Below, piece by piece: positions 33,444 through 45,515 of a DNA stretch of 64,000 nucleotides. How positions within the stretch are numbered: position 1 is the stretch's first letter; every line of letters starts with the position of its first letter. Position numbers and translations under genes: made by a program. The stretch comes from Pristionchus mayeri (lineage: Eukaryota; Nematoda; Chromadorea; Rhabditida; Neodiplogasteridae). The stretch covers positions 43,045,215 to 43,109,214 of the forward strand of contig BTRK01000003.1 in NCBI GenBank assembly GCA_036245805.1. The letters are read 5' to 3'. Below the pieces are notes generated by a model. That model was not told the origin of the DNA. It did no database searches and saw only the letters and a list, made by a program, of their open reading frames with translations.

Positions 33444-36000
33444 CAATTCAATTCAATTCAATTATTTATCACGTCAGGCAATAGTGCTCAGGTGAGGATG
33501 GGTCTGTACTCTTCATAAGCTGTACTCCACCAGAGGGGTCCAATCGCTCTCTTGAGATCATCGCGCCATCGGACCTTGGGGTGGCCTTGATGACGCGCAC
33601 GGTTGTAGGGCGTCCACACGGTAGTCGCACGCGTCCAGTGGTTGACTTGCATCTCCCGTAACTTAAGCGCCCATTTTGCTTTGCATCTGAGGGCCTCCTT
33701 ATTCCAGTCGCGTACTACAGTGATCTCCCGCAGTCTCTCGTTTCTCATTCGGTCCTTGAGTGTCACTCCAGCCATTCTGCGCTCCATCTTCCTGAGTCTG
33801 ACATTGAGACGTTCCTTGTCGCTTGCTCGAAGTGCCCACGTCTCACTCCCGTAGAGTACGGTAGATTTGACGCAGGAGTCGAAGAGGCGTCTCTTTGTCT
33901 TCATGGGTAGAATGCGACTGGCAAGTAGGTGAGAAAGCTTGCTCCATGCAGCCCAACCCAATCGAATTCGGTGTTCCAGTTCGGCAGAGGGATCAAGGGG
34001 GAGAGAGATCTTCCCGCCAAGATAGGTGGCTGAATCAGCGAAGCAGAACACTTGATTATTGATTACGATGAGTGATCGAGTGGTGGTGCATGAGGTGAGG
34101 AGGACTGTCTTCGAAGCGTTGACTTCGAGTCCGACTCTTGAACAGGCCTCTACCAACTTATCATCTTCTTCATTTCCGGACGGTTCTTGGCAATGAGTGC
34201 GACATCATCGGCATACTCCAGATGACAAAGATATCTTCCGTCAATCCGGAGTCCGCAGTCCTCCCAGTCGATGTCGTCCATTGCGAGGCGGAGTACAGCG
34301 TTGAAGAGGCGTGGGGACAAAGTGTCTCCCTGCCGGACTCCTCTCTTCACCTGCACGGGCACCACATCTTCGTTCACTCTGATGAGGGTCGAAGACGACT
34401 CATAGAGGCGCCGAAGATGCACGAGAGGAGATGCACGAGGGTTGGGTGTACGCCTGCCTTACAGAGAGCCTGCCATACTGCATTCCATTCCACACAATCG
34501 AAAGCCTTGGTGAAGTCCACGAATCCTAGGTACAATGGGTTATTGTACTCGTAACTCCTTTCAGCGATTTGTTTGACTGCGTGCAGGTTGTCGATCGTAG
34601 AGTGTCCTTTGCGGAAACCAGCTTGGGTGAGGGACTCAGTTTCATCGAGGCACACTTCGATTCGCTTCAAGATAACTCGGGTGATGCTCTTTAGAGTGAC
34701 TGTCAGAAGGGAGATGGGCCTATAGTTGGAAATCTTGGTTGTGTCTCCTTTCTTGTGCAGTAGGGAGACCACAGCTTCGACGAGGCCTTCAGGGACAGTG
34801 TCATCAGCCACAAGGTGGTTTAGCAGATCGGCCAATGGTTGAGCAAGGAACTCACGAGACAGATTGAGCATGTCTGGGAGAACTCTATCAGAGCCAGGGG
34901 AGTGACCTCGCTTGAGGTGTGCAAGAGCATCACAGCACTCATCAGCCAAGAAAGGAGGAAAAGGCTCAGCAGAGGGAGGAATGGCGAGAGGCAGAGAAAC
35001 AGCAGGCGTGTAGAGAGCCTCGTAGAAGCGTTGGACTTCAGTCTTGGTCGCTTGTTGGGAAAGCGCTCCAGAGACGGAGTCAGGCACGAGAAGGCGCTTC
35101 TTGGTTGCGTGTAAATCTCTTGTGGCACGCACGATACTTCTTCCCATCATGGCTGCATCTTTGGCTTGCTTTTCTTTCCTTCGGCGGATGTCATCACAGA
35201 TGGCGGCACGGGAGGCTTTGCAGGCAATCGAGTAGGCGAGGGCATCAGCAGGGTTTGATCTCAAAAGATGGCGACTAGCGATGAGGCGGCAAGTTGAGGG
35301 CGAAATCCAGGGTGGCACTTGACGTTTCCTCCAACTGTTGGTAGCGGCAGTATGGGCGAAAGCGATGATTGATGAGTAGGCTTCTGGAGCAGACTTGGGG
35401 CGGGCAAGGGGCATAGATCCGAGTAAGTTAGAGTCAGCAGAGTAAGCGCGCCGATCGAAATCGTAGCGCTCTCTGTGACGTCTCTGCTTGGCCTTGCCGG
35501 GAAGGGAGAGACACATTCGGACGAGGCGGTGATCGGATATGAACTCGAAGCGACCGACTACTCCACAGCTGACAACTCGCGCGGAAGAAGGTGCAGCGAT
35601 GTAGTCTATCTGGGAGAGCGTAGTGCCGTTGGGGGACCGCCAAGTCCATAGACGGCCGTGTCTCTTCTTCTGGAATGTGTTCCATACGCGCAGGTTGTTA
35701 CGCACGCAGGCCTCGGTGAAAGTGCGGCCGCGTGAGTTTGGGGACTGAGAGGCGTAGGGCCCGATATGACATTCATTACCAGGCTCTTGCGACACTCTAC
35801 AGTTGAAGTCACCCATCAACACTGGCGTGTAACCTCTGGGCGCGCTCTGCAGAGCGGCGTCAACCTGGTCGAGGAATGTGTCGTACTCGCGATCGTCATA
35901 GGAGGACGTCGGAGCGTACGCACAAACGAGGAAGACACGTTCTTGAGGCAACTGCAGAGTGGCCAGACAGTTGTAATCGAACCCTTCTCTCTCAATCTCT
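33444..36000 (-). mobile_element. RTE-clade non-LTR retrotransposon, 5'-truncated, frameshifted
   Basis: On the minus strand the endonuclease part runs from about 36000 (FLVCAYAPTSSYD, GDFNCRV, TWRSPNG, SDHRLVRM). It passes through a linker (KKRLLVPD) into reverse transcriptase (GSDRVLPDML, NYRPISLL, FVDFTKAFDCVEW, then YADDVALI), and ends WWSTAYEEYRPILT. The frame breaks near 34400 and again near 34150, so it cannot make an intact protein. The 3' end is a short untranslated stretch with an ATTCA microsatellite tail (33444-33462), typical of RTE elements. The 5' end fades into a GA-rich tract near 36000 and lacks the first third of the endonuclease. No target duplication was found. Some reading frames on the opposite strand are shadows. 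Confidence 0.92.
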
Positions 36001-36495
36001 CTCTTTACACTTACCTCTCTCTCTCTGTGTCTCTCTCGGAAGACTTGTCCACTTGATGCAACATATGCAAAGTAATGGATTATCGGGAATCATCAGATCG
36101 AATAGAGAGCAGGTAGAATGACGAGAATCGTTAAGCTATCCCAACTCGGTCGACGCATAGCGTGCCTGCTACATGCGTGATGACATCATCGTGTCATATG
36201 CCCATTCCTGCATTAGTGTTGTGCTGACCATGAAGTGTTCACGCCTTGTCGGTTCTAATGATCAACCAGTCTCTTGTTTTGCGTCGAATTCGCAATCTCT
36301 TTCATGCGCATGCTCTTTACTCGGTGGCTCGTGAAATGGCTCTAGCTCTTCTCTTCATCCTCAATACCTTCATTGCTTATCAGTGATGGAAATCAGGAAC
36401 TCGCACACAGTCAACTGCTTGCTCGATCTCTGAGAACTTAATGCCTTTCATCTCTCAAATGAATCATAGCTTCGAAAATCGAAATGTTTTCGGTA
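36001..36495. other. Non-coding region beyond the RTE 5' end
   Basis: I see no gene here. It begins with a CT/GA-rich tract (about 35990-36040) and continues as apparently unique sequence. Confidence 0.4.
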
Positions 36496-36760
36496 CTTAA
36501 AGGAGGAGTAAAGGCAAACGAGCGCCCTGTTGAAATATGTTTCAATTAGAGGATAACTCTCTTCATATCGCGTGCTCTCTCGCTCGTTGCCTGGGCTTTC
36601 CCTGATTTGGCTCCCCGCCAACTGCTGATAACTCTGTTCGTAATGGAGAGATCATTTTAAAAATTTCGGAGCTTGTTATCGTTGGGGAGATCTAGGCCGT
36701 GCACATGAAAGGTTCAAAAATTCAATTTTCCCTTTACTCCTCCTTTAATTCTACGGCTCT
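36496..36760. mobile_element. MITE with TTAAAGGAGGAGTAAAGG ends
   Basis: 'ttaaaggaggagtaaagg' at 36496 is matched by 'cctttactcctcctttaa' ending near 36758. It is about 260 bp long, with the shared hairpin motif 'gcgtgctctctcgctcg' inside. A deletion derivative lies at 25704. Confidence 0.75.
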
Positions 36761-37665
36761 CTCCAACAGGAGAGAGAGCATATATAATGAAGTGAGGAAT
36801 TTCTTTCGAATGAAGACATTCGTAATTTTGTGAACTGTATCTCATCCTAATAAAATATGCAAGTGAGACAAATCGACTAGACTGGTCTGCCTAACCACCG
36901 CTACTACGAATTGCGATGAGGCATTTATACTTGGCATACGCGGTGTGTGGTATACGGTATATGGGGTACTGTAATATCGATTGCGTACGGTACCTAGTCT
37001 TGACCTAACAATCGATTTTGGACCATGAACCGGGGTTCATAGATGCACGGTGACGGAATACGTGTATTCCATCCCGGTGCACCCATGTACCCCGGGCCAT
37101 GCTTTTTTTATTCCCTCCCCGTGCATTCAGCAGCGGCGTGGCCAACTATGGTTGTCGTTGTATCCGAAACACAGGTGTTGGAATTTACCCACTGAACTAT
37201 ATTTAACATTCGTTCAATATGTCGATCTTCTGTTTACAGAGAGTGGAAACAAACGGACACTTTAAACAGCAAAATACCGAACTCCCCAAAACGTTAAACG
37301 CTTCTACGCCTAGTTAGCGTTGCATGATAAATACGTATTTTTAAGGTTAATGAACCAGAAAGCTGAAGGGAACATTTTTTTTTGCGGAAATACAGGGGTT
37401 CATATCGATGGAGTGACGGCACTAGCACTACTCTTCCCCTCTCGAAAGAGCAATTTCGAATTCACGATTGAACCAAAAGTATTATTATTGGAAATATATT
37501 GAGTATTTCTGAATCTCGGGGTACATATTGTTTGAAATATTTCAACAAAGAGTGGGAAAATTGCAGTGTTGAATTCTTTTTTTGTTTTGGCATCTCTACT
37601 GCATGGCAACAAAAAGTTGAAATCGATCACTTCTCCAATTATCACTTCACTTGCGTTCAAACCGT
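36761..37665. other. Non-coding region downstream of gene B
   Basis: I see no gene here. Near 37022-37106 is an imperfect hairpin around 'gaccatgaaccggggttcat' and 'catgtaccccgggccat'. The stretch 37500-37660 is the 3' flank of gene B; its minus-strand ORF is an alternative frame of the last exon. Confidence 0.45.
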
Positions 37666-40600
37666 TCACTTGCTTTTCGACGGTTTGCTGTCTTTCATCA
37701 GCTGAATATCGCTCTGTAATACATTCAATCTATTGCAATTAGCTATCATTCAGCATTTCAAAACAATATTTTAGGATGAATATTTAGCGAAATCCCATCT
37801 CACCTTGAGTTGTCCATATTTCGTGCAGCCAGCTGCAAAATGAATAGATGTTAGATTAAATATCAATTTAATTAGTAATATTTCATCCGCTAAAACAAGT
37901 ATTTACAACACAATTGGGTTTGATAATTCTACTGATAACATAAATTTCCTCTTAGCGAATGCTTTTTAAGATTTTTTTAGTAATTGTGTTTGGATGAAAT
38001 TTGTTTCGTAATAATTTCAAAAATAAACTCACTTTTGGTCAGCTTGTGCCTCTCTCTGTCTGAAGGCCTCGCGAATCCACGGCCACAACGACCGCACTTG
38101 TAAGGGCGTTGTACTACCACTAAAAATATGGGGTAAAAATAAATTTCGGTACTTCTTCGATATTTGGCCCACCCCCCCCCCCCCCCCCCCACCCCTCTCC
38201 TTTATCAATTCTCATTCCCTCATCATAGAAGAGGGGTTGTGTGGCCGCAAATCAGGAAGAGATGCCTAGAAATGAAAGGCGAGAAGAGGGGGGGGGGAGG
38301 TGGGCCAAATATCGAAGAAGTACCGAAATTTCGGCAAACGCACCATTGTAGTTTCGCTGACTGATGCATGGCTTGGCGCACGACCGTGCTTTCCTCGACT
38401 TTTTCCTTATATTCTGAGGAATTTCTGATGGGTAGAGAGTCGTGGTAGCTCTTCTCGACCGCTGATTGATTAGAAATATAAAACCACTATTTTCAAAGTT
38501 ATACCTTTGGCAGAACGACATTTGTATCCTCATTTCCAGTGACATGTCTATTTGTATTTGTTCTCTGATGACATTGTTTATCATGTTGTGTATAATAATA
38601 TTTCAAACCTGATCATGCTCATTTTGTTCAAGAGTTGCATTCTCCGCGAGCGCTCTCTCTAGAGCGGAACGGAGATTCGGCTCCTGGGCAGATCGCTTAA
38701 ATGTTGTGATAACATTTATTGAGAAATGGTATTTTTATTATTTCTTGAATCAAGTGGCTAACGAGATTAAATAGCTACTCAGGTGACGATCTGATGTTGT
38801 GGAAAACCGGTAATACGCATATTGTAAAAGCATTATAATATATTAATTTTAAAATGTGATTCGCACCTCATTAATACGAGTCACGCTGTTGTCCATCGAA
38901 CGATCAATCTCAAATTCATCTTGCTCTTCATTATCTCCCTTGCTGGATACACGATCATCTCCATCGTGTGATATGTTAAACAATGAGAAAGTTTATTTCG
39001 GATCTTCTGCCGCCTCCTCCTCCTGTATTTTTCATGAATTACACGTTTGGAAATTTTTACATTGATTGCTTTACACTTCTAAATATCCCTCAATGTCTAT
39101 CTCTCTGTAACGAGTCGCTCCTCCTACTATTTTTTTATTCTGCACACCACCAGAATCCTCTCGGAAAAATCTCACCGGTTGTTCGACTTTCACAGCTGGC
39201 AACATTGTGACCGACTCGCTCGGTTCCTCTCTGGAGTTGGTTTCGATCAAAATTCGTGGAGGCGCGCTGAGAAGCCTCTTCATTCTCGAAATAAAGAAGT
39301 AGCTGCAGTTGTACTTCCTGAGCCAGCACGTCGCGCGATCCTTGGGCAGCCTGTGCATAATGTAATAACTTTGTTCTAGGACAAATAATTTCGAAGTTTG
39401 ATTTCAAAATAATGGTTTATCAATATGATCTTACTTGCTGACCCTGCTCTTCCTGACGAGCGGCATCGTTCGATCCGTGGGCTGACACCTGCGTATAATT
39501 TAATAACAATCCAGACTATCCTAAGAGACCGCAAGGTGGTTAACCAAATTGCTCTGGCATAGCCACTTATCGAATATATCCCTGGGAAGCAAAATATCAT
39601 ATGCTTTATCGTTTTGCGAGATCTTACCACGACTAGAGTTATGGCCCAAAAACTTTTCGAAAAAGTCACAACGGAGAGAGAGTTTAAATCGGCGCAATAA
39701 CGGCACTATGTCGGATGAGAACTAACGTAATGCAGCAATTTATAGATAGAATGAGTAATAGCGCCATAGTTATCATCCAACGTAGTGCCACGATAACAGA
39801 GTGGGCGGTGCTCGATAATATCATATTATGCATGATTTTACACACATCTCCAAAACTTTGAGCAGAGCTTCGCTTACTGGAAAGAGAGGAATGGGAGAGG
39901 ATGTCTAGGGCTTGGATGCTGTCTGCACGCGCCGAGGAGGCAGCAAGTACGTGGGGGAGGGATTGGAGTGAGTGCACTCTCCCTCGCCCCGGATACGCGC
40001 AAGACCCATTCGTGGAAATTCAACGACTAATCGAAGAAAAGTGCAAAAGAAATGAAAAAAACAATCGGGGGGTATCAATTAATCGGAGACACTACCTCGT
40101 CATAACCCTAACATTTCAATCATCAACTGCAAAACGGCCTTTTTATTTCTGGTGGGATAGGACGGGTATGCGTCATTTATGTACACTTTTATTACTTACA
40201 CAAAATATTTTGTTTCATATAGATTTAAAATTCGCGGTGTCGTTTGAGGTGCCCGATTTTGAGGGCACTTTTTCACACATCCAAGTGGGTGGATCTTGCG
40301 GTCTCTAACCATACTTCGCAAGGACATGGATATTTGCGTTTCAATTTTTAGGTAATTTTAGGTCACTTTCGGATGTGTTTCAGGTGAGCTACATAGCTGT
40401 TAAGCTGTTGACATATGTAGAACACCTGAAACATACTGGAAAATGAGCCTGAATGACCTGAAAATTTAAACCCTAATGGATATGTCTTACTTGATCAGAT
40501 GGGTTCACTCTAGCTTCCTCGTGCAGCAAAGAAATCACAGTTATTTCAAAGGAATGGAGAAACCCGAAGACGACTTCGCGGAGGGCGTCTCTTCAAAGAC

Positions 40601-43600
40601 ACATAATTCGTCAAACATATTCCGTGATGTGCGCGTTCATAATAATTTGTTGCCATCAACTTACGAATATCCACTTAATCTATTGCACCGTATCATGGCG
40701 GATAAATAAATCGAATTGTTTCACTTATTCGGATCGAGTTCCCAAGCAAGAAGTAGTTCCTTGCTCAAAAAGTCCAATGAGCAATTTAGTTTCTGAAAGT
40801 TTTTTTTAAAATTATCGGGAATGCCTTCATCGAATTCACATAATTTAATTATATAAAATAATTTGAATGCAGTGACTTGAAAAGGTTCTAATTCCCCTAA
40901 TATGCAAACAAGATATCTCCTTCTTGTTTTCTTCCGTTTGCTTCTACAGTAGCGCCGGAAAGTATTGATACCTTTTATAATTTTGTTATAACTTTTGCGC
41001 CGAGTAATTTAGCAATTTCAATGTTGTGGCACTACATACCAAATCCATCGAGGAATACGATAAACATATTGCGTCATCACCTGCATTATCGCTGATTGCG
41101 TAGTGATGACGCAATCGAACAACACTTTTTCAAACATCCATTATTCTTACGTAGATTTTTTTCGTCTGGCCAAACTTTCTGACGTTGGAGAGAATACCGA
41201 TGCCTATCCAGAATATAAATTTGAAGTTGCTGCTCGGTTGCACGGTTGCTGCAGCCTTGCTGCAAAATCGAGGTAGGAAATTCAGATCTCAACTTCTAGA
41301 CTAGCTAGAGACTCGTTCTAACCATCAAAATGATTGTAATCACATTTGCAGATGATTCTGAGAATATAAAAATGATCGATCAATATTTGCCCTCAGGGCA
41401 CCAAAAAATCACTTTTTTGAATGCTCATTTTTTGGACATTCATAACTTTGTGGACAATTTTTGGAAAATCTTTTTTTTAGGTGAGAATGTTCAAAATGTA
41501 TTATTTATATGATTCCCAACTTTTTAGCCTGTTTGGATAACTTTCCTGCCCGCGGCAACCGTTTTTTTCGGAGGGATACTCGGGTCGCAAAGCACCCTGT
41601 TTACGCACTCTCGGGGGTACGACATTTCCGCAACCGACATTTCCGCAAAGGAGCGCCGTTTTCTTGAGATGTGGGTTAGCAACTTGGGAGTTGTTGCTTT
41701 GCACAGCGTTCTGACCCCCCATTGTTCTATCCAGAAAAGGGTAGACAAAGGGATTAAGATTTTGAATTTTCCCGCAAATCCCCGAACTGCAAACTGGCCG
41801 TTTGAAAGCGCTTCGATATATAGTAACACTCTGAAACACAAATGCAATTCGCCAATTTGAACAATCTGAGCACTTTAGATTCTCATAGGTGAAGTGAAAC
41901 ATACATCCTCCTAATCAGGTCCATGCCTCGAATGGGAGATTCGAGGCATGAAGATTTTATGTTTCAGTAGGATTTCAAGTTCCCTGATTGCAGTTCGATC
42001 CAGCCCCCTTTTCTGTCGAGCTAGAATGATGTGATTGTTACCAGTATGTGCTCCCATACATAAGCATATACAAATTTTGTTTCCAGGCGATCTTGAGTTT
42101 CACTCCAAATCAACGACCCGGGGTTCATGGAATATTGATTTCTATGACCCCCTATACGTTGAAACTCAATATCGCCTGGTAACAAGAATTATATATGCAA
42201 AGGTATGGGAGCACATACTGCTAACAACTAGTGATGCCAAATCGGCGCGCGCTCTCCTCGTTTCACACCCTCTCTCGCCGGTTATACAGAGCGAGAGAGC
42301 GTGTGAAACGAGGAGAGCGCGCGCCGTTTTGGCATCACCAGTAACAACGCAACAACTCGCAAGTTGCTACCCCAACTCTCAAGCAAACGGCACCCCGTTG
42401 CGGAAATGTCGGTTGCGGAAATGTCGTACCCCCGCACTCTCGTCGTCTGTACTCTCTCGCCCATAGGGGTAAACAAGGTGTTTCCCGACCCGAGTATCCC
42501 TCCGAAAAACGGTCGCAGCGGGCAGGAAAGTTAAGCAAACAGGCTAAAAAGTTGGGAATCATATAAATAATACATTTTGAACATTCTCACTTAAAAAAAA
42601 CAGATTTTTCCAAAAATTGTCCACAAAGTTATGAATGTACAAAAAATGAGCATTCAAAAAGTGATTTTTTGGTGCCCTGAGGGCAAATATTGATCGATCA
42701 TTTTCATATTCTCAGAATCATCTGCAAATGTGATTACGATCATTTTGATGGTTAGAACGAGTCTTTAGCTAGTCTAGAAGCTGAGATCTGAATTTCCGAC
42801 CTCGATTTTGCAGCATGGCTGCAGCAACCGTGCGACCGAGCAGCAACTTCAATTTTATATTCTGGATTGGCATCGGTCCTATCTCCAACGTCAGAAAGTT
42901 TGGCCAGACGAAAAAAATCTACGTAAGAATAATGGATGTTTGAAAAGTGTTGTTCGATTGCGTCATCACTACGCAATCAGCGATAATGCAGGTGATGACG
43001 CAATATGCTCATCGTATTCCTCGATGGATTTGGTATGTAGTGCCATAACATCCAAATTGCTAAGTTAATGAGATATAACAAAATAACAAAAGGTATCAAT
43101 AAATTCCGGCGTTACTGTATATACACTTGAGCAACATATCCGAAGTGGTATGTATTTTAAATGGTATTGTGCATTACATGAAATGTATTGCAGGAGTGTA
43201 TTTGCCTAGGCACACCAATAAGTGTATTTGGGATTGCTTACCGAAGAGATTCCATCTTTGCAGATGTTCTGCAGAATAAGCAGCGATTTGCATAGCACGG
43301 CTCCCAGGGTGTGATCCGTTCGAGAAAGTAGCAAAGCCTGCAATTTTTTATGTTCTCACATTGCTAGTTATTCCAACGCTGCTTTTTTTCAAGAAAAATA
43401 ATCAAACATCGATCAAACATTGTTCTTTCCAGTATTTGAAAGTAATATATCCAACTGCATAAACAGTCATCGTAAAGAGTGCCAAGTCAACACTCGAATG
43501 AGAAACAATTATTTTTGTCATTTGAATATGTTTTTTTTGCAATTTTTGTTGGTTTAAAGAAGGAGAAACACGAAAAATTAGTTCAATTAGCTACTATGTG

Positions 43601-45091
43601 TATGTAATAGAAGCCGGATGCCCGATAATGAATCACTTTATCCGAAGTTTCACAGACAGCTCTGAGTCTATTTACATACGAGCAAAGTTTATTGACAGCG
43701 CAGGGATGTGGCTAGTTCGTTTATGTTTCACTTGCTTTACATAATTTTCGCCTCGTTCTTGGGATAATTTGGATACAGTTTCCCATTGCGAGCGCAATAT
43801 CTTCGTGGTGGGACTCCCTAGCATCCATTCGTGTTACCCCTTCTTTAATTTAGAACTGAGTCAGATGTGTACCTTCGAGATATACTCATCGATTTTATGG
43901 AAATAAGAACTTTCTCCATGCAAGCATCTGATTGTGTATTCAAATGAATCGCATAGGCCATATATTACGCTCCTGAGAGCGTCGTTCCTTAAACGGTATT
44001 TACTTTTTTGCTCTCATCGATTAATTCATTCTCCTTCTATTATTATGCATACATACATACATATTTATCGAGCATACAGTAACACTCACTTGTTTGGGTC
44101 AGAATCCATACATAAATTTCGAACACTTCTCAAGTATTCCAATGCACTTGGACTCTACAATAAACTCGTCATATTTACTTGACTACAATGAATATACTCA
44201 GGACAGAGATGTTGGCACTAGGGTTCCGGAATTGGGCGTAATTGGGCGTCTTTTGAATCATTTTCAGATATGTTTCCTGTGCGCTATACATGCACACTAT
44301 ATATTGTACATGAAACATATCCCAAAATTATTCAATAGGCGCCCAATTACGCCCAATTCCGGAACACTAGTTGGCACTTCAATATTTGCCCCTCCCCGAT
44401 TTCCGCCTCATTTCTAGGTATCTCTCCCTGATTTTCTGTCAACCGATCAGCAATCGGGGTGGGGGGGGGGGGGGGGGGGAATGAAAAATGAAAAGAGGAG
44501 ATTGCGGACCAAACATCGAATAAAATCCGTGGCGTTTGCATTTTATTTTTGATATTATATTATAATATTATATTAAATTTATATTAAATATTTAATATTA
44601 TTAATTTATATTTAATATTATTAATTTATATTTAATATTATTAATTTATATTTAATATTATATTAAATATTATAATATATACGTATAAATATGTAAGAAC
44701 TTACCAGTGAGCGGATACCCTCCTTCTCCATATGCAGCATGATGCTTAGAGAACTAGTAAGTACGGTGCCGAGTGAGGGACCTGTACTCGATAGTTCCAG
44801 CGCCTGGAAACGTATATTTTTCCGAATGTTATCACCTTATAGTTTTGAGGAGTCGGGGATATACATGCTATTAGTGTTCCGGAATTGGGCGTAATTGGGC
44901 GCCTAATGAATAATTTTCGGATATGTCTCATATGCAATATATAGTGCAAATGTATGGCGCACATGAAACATATCTGAAAATGATTCAAAAGACGCCCAAT
45001 TACGCTCAATTCCGGAACCCTAGATACTATACGAGCTGTTTACCTTTCTAGAGCACTCATCAATGTTCCAATCGATGCGAGGCTTGTCCAT
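37666..45091 (-). CDS. Gene B: exon-triplet-repeat C2H2 protein, function unknown
   Basis: Exons from the 5' end: 45091-45044 (MDKPRIDWNIDECSRK), 44803-44705, 44154-44090, 43987-43873, 43337-43242, 40792-40725, 40590-40491, 39488-39435, 39350-39148, one ending at 38872, 38695-38609, 38528-38505, 38461-38344, 38119-38033, 37832-37804, 37713-37666. Two tandem three-exon modules (LGTVLTSSLSIM against LGAVLCKSLLIL; DSDPN against ELDPN; IYGLCDSFE against VFGFLHSFE) precede two GS-rich exons (AHGSNDAARQEEQ, AAQGSRDVLAQEV), an acidic exon, a coiled exon (LRSALERALAENATLEQNE) and one C2H2 finger (YKCGRCGRGF...H). Splice phases agree nearly throughout. One extra base near 39300 breaks the frame relative to A, and the 38967 acceptor is unclear. 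The N-terminal finger of A is deleted here. A trans-splice-like ttgcag lies about 25 bases before the ATG. Confidence 0.75.
38144..38332. mobile_element. MITE with poly-C centre (GGTACTTCTTCGATATTTGG ends)
   Basis: 'cggtacttcttcgatatttgg' at the left pairs with 'ccaaatatcgaagaagtacc' at the right. A run of about 20 C follows the left end and a G-rich run faces it. A sister copy is at 51095-51270 and a diverged relative at 44393-44540. It lies in a gene B intron. Confidence 0.85.
40349..40470. mobile_element. Short hairpin MITE in a gene B intron
   Basis: 'tttttaggtaattttaggtc' at the left is matched by 'gacctgaaaatttaaa' at the right, with inner complementarity around 'gtgtttcaggtg' and 'cacctgaaacat'. 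It is about 120 bp long. Confidence 0.55.
40947..43117. mobile_element. Composite Tc1-type fold-back in a gene B intron
   Basis: CAGTAGCGCCGGAAAGTATT at 40947 and its near reverse complement ending at 43117 are flanked by TA (40945-40946, 43118-43119). The arms pair through 41900 and 42120, sharing the 'gacctcgattttgcagc' and 'gtgatgacgcaat' blocks with the elements at 13.3 and 52.1 kb. The centre contains another hairpin (42230-42340) and a 'gagtttcactcc' fold-back, so this is a stack of insertions. It separates exons 43242 and 40792 of gene B. Confidence 0.87.
42226..42345. mobile_element. Perfect hairpin MITE (actagtgatgccaaatcgg ends)
   Basis: 'gatgccaaatcggcgcgcg' at 42232 faces 'cgcgcgccgttttggcatc' at 42336 around 'ctctctcgccggttatac'. 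A sister copy is at 49412-49530. Both share the CTCTCTCGCC core noted elsewhere in the window. Confidence 0.85.
44218..44372. mobile_element. Hairpin MITE (GTTCCGGAATTGGGCGTAAT), copy 1
   Basis: About 155 bp with terminal repeats GTTCCGGAATTGGGCGTAAT and its complement. It lies in the gene B intron between exons 44705 and 44154. A second copy in opposite orientation lies in the neighbouring intron at 44872-45027. Confidence 0.88.
44393..44540. mobile_element. Diverged poly-G MITE
   Basis: It contains a run of about 21 G at 44459-44480 and ends resembling the 38144 and 51095 elements ('cttcaatatttgcccc', 'accaaacatcgaataaaat'). It lies in a gene B intron. Confidence 0.55.
44545..44690. repeat. 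AT-rich tandem repeat (about 20-bp unit)
   Basis: Repeats of 'ttaatttatatttaatatta' occupy a gene B intron next to the donor at 44704. The unit is itself nearly palindromic. Confidence 0.8.
44872..45027. mobile_element. Hairpin MITE (GTTCCGGAATTGGGCGTAAT), copy 2
   Basis: Sister of 44218-44372, inverted relative to it. It lies in the first intron of gene B. Confidence 0.88.
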
Positions 45092-45497
45092 GGTTGATGT
45101 TGGGCACAAATGCTCCTGCAATGGGGACGTTTGCATTTTCCTTAATAATACTTTTTTCAAGTCAATGAAAGCGCTAACATGATATCAGAACAATGTGCTA
45201 TCTAATCATTGTATTATTAAAAAACAGTGAATATATGAATACCGAACAAATGGTGAATGATATGTCAACATTAGATTAATATAGAAATTGTGGTGACCGA
45301 AAATGGGGAAGATGAAACTTGAATCAAGGATGAGCATGATAGCAACAAGAAAGGAAAGGAATAACGAGCATGTGGGTATGGAGGGGTCGGAATAATGTAG
45401 GGAACGTAAGAATGATGTATTTGACATGACAAAATGAGTGAAAGGTGGGGAATATCGGATCTGTGCCGTTTGGGGGACAATCAAGGTATTGGTGGAC

Positions 45498-45515
45498 ATA
45501 TGTTCACTGTCATCC
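45498..45515. repeat. 18-bp target-site duplication, 3' side of RTE copy
   Basis: 'atatgttcactgtcatcc' occurs here and again at 48416-48433. It is directly adjacent to the AATC microsatellite tail of the element. Confidence 0.95.

Noticed and set aside
34820..36121. Several plus-strand ORFs opposite the RTE copies (also 46-48.6 kb)
   Set aside because: Shadows of the reverse-transcriptase frame; the minus strand carries the endonuclease and RT motifs.
39901..40308. 135-codon plus-strand ORF inside the gene B region
   Set aside because: It lies in an intron of gene B on the opposite strand, has no recognisable motif and no paralogous counterpart at gene A; likely chance.
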